Shown here: piece after piece, positions 4,964 to 6,503 of the stretch | How the letters are laid out: each line of letters opens with the position of its first letter | Position numbering within the stretch: the first letter of the stretch is position 1 | From: Holosporales bacterium | GTDB taxonomy: Bacteria > Pseudomonadota > Alphaproteobacteria > RUG11792 | Direction of reading: 5' to 3' | Assembly (NCBI GenBank): GCA_031267075.1 | Contig: JAIRZU010000036.1 | Span: 1-6,503 of the forward strand | DNA length: 6,503 bases | Translations under genes and position numbers: made by a program | The notes under the pieces: generated by a model | Seen by the model: the letters and a program-made list of their open reading frames with translations, nothing else | Databases searched by the model: none | What the model was told of the DNA's origin: nothing

Positions 4964-5623
4964 ATGAAGAAACACATTGCGATACTGATCGCAGGGATAA
5001 GCCTAGCAACTGCAGCTGCAGAGGCAATGAGAGTAAGGTGGTTTCAAGGAACGGCAGCGCGGCCCCAACTCGGGAGAACCCAGCCAGGCAAAGACACAGA
5101 TGCAATAGTAAAAGGGACAAGACCACAACCAGGTGCACCTCGATGGCACGGAGGAACTCCATCACCTATACATGATGGGAGTCCCGTCCTCATGGACGCC
5201 CAGAGTGCCTACGACGCAGTACGAGGTGGGGCTACTCCGGATGATGCCAAATGTCCCTACATCATTAATCTGAGCCGCCCTGGTAATGGATGGGGCGACG
5301 CACAGAACCCAGTATTCAATAACCCTCCCCCAGGCCGTTACCGCACACTCATCTTCGAAATGGCGCGGAGCGAGCGAACTAGACCGTACATTGTGGTCTT
5401 CACGAAAGATCCTAGGGCGCGAGCGATATTAGTTAGCATAGGCGAACACGACATCATAACCGGCCTGAACCTCGATAACACGCACTGCCTCGTTCCCCAC
5501 AAGAGCAGTGGCAAATTGTGCTTTCTTCAGCAAGAACAATCGGACAAAAACAAGCACGCCCTCCGGATGACCGCCGAAAGCGCCATACAGCGAGCATCTA
5601 GGGAGTCACCAGCACCCCAATAA
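4964..5623 (+). CDS. Secreted protein of unknown function, Pro-rich N-terminus
   Basis: No known family is recognised. The start is well supported: AAAGGA at 4951-4956 lies seven bases before the ATG, and a consensus promoter lies 38 bases upstream. The 219-residue product has a Sec signal peptide (MKKHIAILIAGISLATAAAEA, cut predicted before MRVRW). A basic, Pro/Gly-rich and probably disordered segment follows to about residue 75. From about 78 to 190 there is a mixed strand/helix region that looks globular (YIINLSRPG, RYRTLIFEMA, PYIVVFTKD, AILVSIGEHDIITGL). Three cysteines, at 97, 175 and 186, could form one disulfide if exported to an oxidising compartment. The Lys/Arg-rich tail ends SPAPQ, like the remnant at 1708 and the tail of the 1922-3001 protein. 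It is the only family member here whose body looks globular rather than repetitive. Confidence 0.85.
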   Translation: MKKHIAILIAGISLATAAAEAMRVRWFQGTAARPQLGRTQPGKDTDAIVKGTRPQPGAPRWHGGTPSPIHDGSPVLMDAQSAYDAVRGGATPDDAKCPYIINLSRPGNGWGDAQNPVFNNPPPGRYRTLIFEMARSERTRPYIVVFTKDPRARAILVSIGEHDIITGLNLDNTHCLVPHKSSGKLCFLQQEQSDKNKHALRMTAESAIQRASRESPAPQ

Positions 5624-5637
5624 CCCCCTCACTTCCA

Positions 5638-5671
5638 AAGCCGCCTATGCACTCACCTGCGTAGGTGGCTT
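5638..5671 (+). terminator. Family palindrome after the 219-residue gene
   Basis: Arms 5638-5650 and 5659-5671 with loop ACTCACCT are identical to the copy at 3016-3049; exact identity extends over 39 bp (5634-5672). It starts 14 bases after the TAA. Here the sequence after the stem reads TTGGCA instead of TTGACA and no -10 box follows, so the linked promoter is lost. Position supports a terminator function, but the missing U run argues for caution. Confidence 0.6.
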
Positions 5672-5689
5672 GGCATCGTGAGAAAACAT

Positions 5690-5719
5690 TTGCTTAGGAG
5701 TTCCAATGTGATGTAAGAT
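5690..5719 (+). promoter_or_regulatory. Possible weak promoter for the nucleoside transporter gene
   Basis: TTGCTT (5690-5695), 18-bp spacer, TAAGAT (5714-5719), 40 bases before ATG 5760. Spacing and distance match the other promoters here, but only three of six and four of six positions agree with consensus. Read-through from the upstream gene is the alternative. Confidence 0.3.
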
Positions 5720-5759
5720 CCTGGATACTTCGAGTCACTATGTAGGCCTGTGCTCTGAA

Positions 5760-6503
5760 ATGCTAAGATCTTTATTAGGGTACTTTGTGATTCTAGCGGG
5801 GGCGTTTGCTGTTGGTGGTAGAGCTGGTTGGCGCAGTCGTGATCTGTGGAGGCCTGTGGTATATGGGATTGCATTCCAGGCACTCATCGTATTTGTAATT
5901 ATGAACTTCCCGGTTTGCATAGCGGGGATAGAGCACGTCGCGAACGGCATAATGAAGTTGCAGGAAGCGACTTTAGAAGGGACGAAATTTGTGTTTGGAT
6001 ATATTGGTGGAGATGTGCTACCATTCGATATGAAGGGTGGTGTGAACCCTCCCTTCGTATTCGCCTTCCAAGCATTGCCGACCGTTATCATCGTTGGAGC
6101 ATTGGCTGCGATCCTCACGTACCTAAAAATTCTTCCTTTTCTAGCTAGGGTTATAGGTTACGTTTTCAAGGCTGTATTCCGAGTGGATGAGTCTGTCGGG
6201 ATCGTAACGGCAGCGAAGATATTCGTTGGTCAGATCGAGGCTCCATTGCTGATTAAGCATAAGCTACCATCACTCCGCACTAAGGATATCTTCATCATCC
6301 TAGCCCTAGCATTTGCAACGACATCAGCATCTGTGATGCCGATATACGCAGGCGCTATCAGCAGCATATGTCCAGATGCTATGAAGCACATCCTGATGTC
6401 AAGCGTAGTGTCGGTAATCTCGGTTCACATCATATGCTCACTGATGATGCGAGATGATGGAACTGGAAGCGATGCGCATTTGGCTGATACCAGCGCGCTA
6501 GCA
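5760..6503 (+). CDS. Concentrative nucleoside transporter, CNT/NupC family (3' end outside window)
   Basis: This is an inner-membrane Na+- or H+-coupled importer of nucleosides, recognised from family features. The 248 codons present are most of the usual length of about 400. Hydrophobic segments lie at about residues 3-20, 33-50, 106-122, 128-140, 177-200 and 212-229. The signature stretch GTKFVFGYIGG (74-84) is typical of alphaproteobacterial members. It is followed by FVFAFQALPTVI (99-110), the ES...AAKIFVGQIEAPLLIK block (144-166, helical hairpin 1 with substrate-contacting Gln158 and Glu160), and FATTSASV (185-192). Ile159 sits where many members have Thr (GQTE). ATG 5760 is the first regular start after an in-frame TGA at 5709-5711 and gives the expected N-terminus, but no good Shine-Dalgarno sequence precedes it. 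A nucleoside importer suits a host-dependent bacterium. It differs in kind from the secreted genes to its left and is probably the edge of the conserved chromosome. Confidence 0.9.
   Translation, partial: MLRSLLGYFVILAGAFAVGGRAGWRSRDLWRPVVYGIAFQALIVFVIMNFPVCIAGIEHVANGIMKLQEATLEGTKFVFGYIGGDVLPFDMKGGVNPPFVFAFQALPTVIIVGALAAILTYLKILPFLARVIGYVFKAVFRVDESVGIVTAAKIFVGQIEAPLLIKHKLPSLRTKDIFIILALAFATTSASVMPIYAGAISSICPDAMKHILMSSVVSVISVHIICSLMMRDDGTGSDAHLADTSALA

Noticed and set aside
1812..5671. The palindromic repeats as a CRISPR array or insertion-sequence ends
   Set aside because: The copies are kilobases apart with genes between them, without regular spacers, and no transposase is present.
5738..6118. 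Minus-strand and shifted-frame ORFs over the transporter
   Set aside because: The + frame from 5760 gives an unmistakable CNT-family protein, so the overlapping frames, including the + frame ORF at 5846-6148, are shadows.

Overview
The window is about half G+C, and every gene I can support lies on the + strand. The best organism guess is a host-associated, probably obligately intracellular alphaproteobacterium of the Rickettsiales or Holosporales kind. This rests on one recognisable gene, an alphaproteobacterial-type concentrative nucleoside transporter at the right edge, and on a run of unrecognised secreted proteins showing coiled coils, helical repeats, tandem repeats and decayed paralogs. 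The taxonomic call is inference; no rRNA or housekeeping marker is present.

Layout. 1-624: the tail of an unrecognised gene ending in TAG, then a second open stretch in the same frame, possibly one gene split by the TAG. 636-1599: a secreted protein whose signal peptide (from 636) and body (open from 685) are in different frames, apparently a +1 frameshift near a CCCC run at 747-750. The body is a duplicated alpha-helical module. 1708-1848: a 46-codon remnant, a signal peptide joined to the tail of a related gene. 1922-3001: a secreted proline-rich and coiled-coil protein with four sets of tandem repeats. 3209-4885: a 558-residue secreted helical-repeat protein with a 108-bp tandem duplication. 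4964-5623: a 219-residue secreted protein. 5760 to the edge: a CNT-family nucleoside transporter, cut off by the window.

The main observation is that the genes between 636 and 5672 look like modular cassettes. Three near-identical promoters (TTGACA, 18-bp spacer, TATAAT-like, with a shared TTTC block in the spacer) sit at 1845, 3048 and 4896. A 34-35-base palindrome recurs at 1812, 3016 and 5638; two copies lie in a 39-bp exact repeat, and at the first two promoters its right arm runs into the -35 box. Five signal peptides all place the predicted mature N-terminus at [S/T/M]-R-x, usually R-P. Two proteins and one remnant share a PAPQ-like C-terminus. The bodies between these shared ends differ. 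This fits a family of exported, possibly effector-like proteins that diversify between conserved expression and export ends, with some copies decaying. Function is not visible from sequence, and the effector idea is inference.

No RNA genes, CRISPR array, transposase or convincing minus-strand gene was seen.
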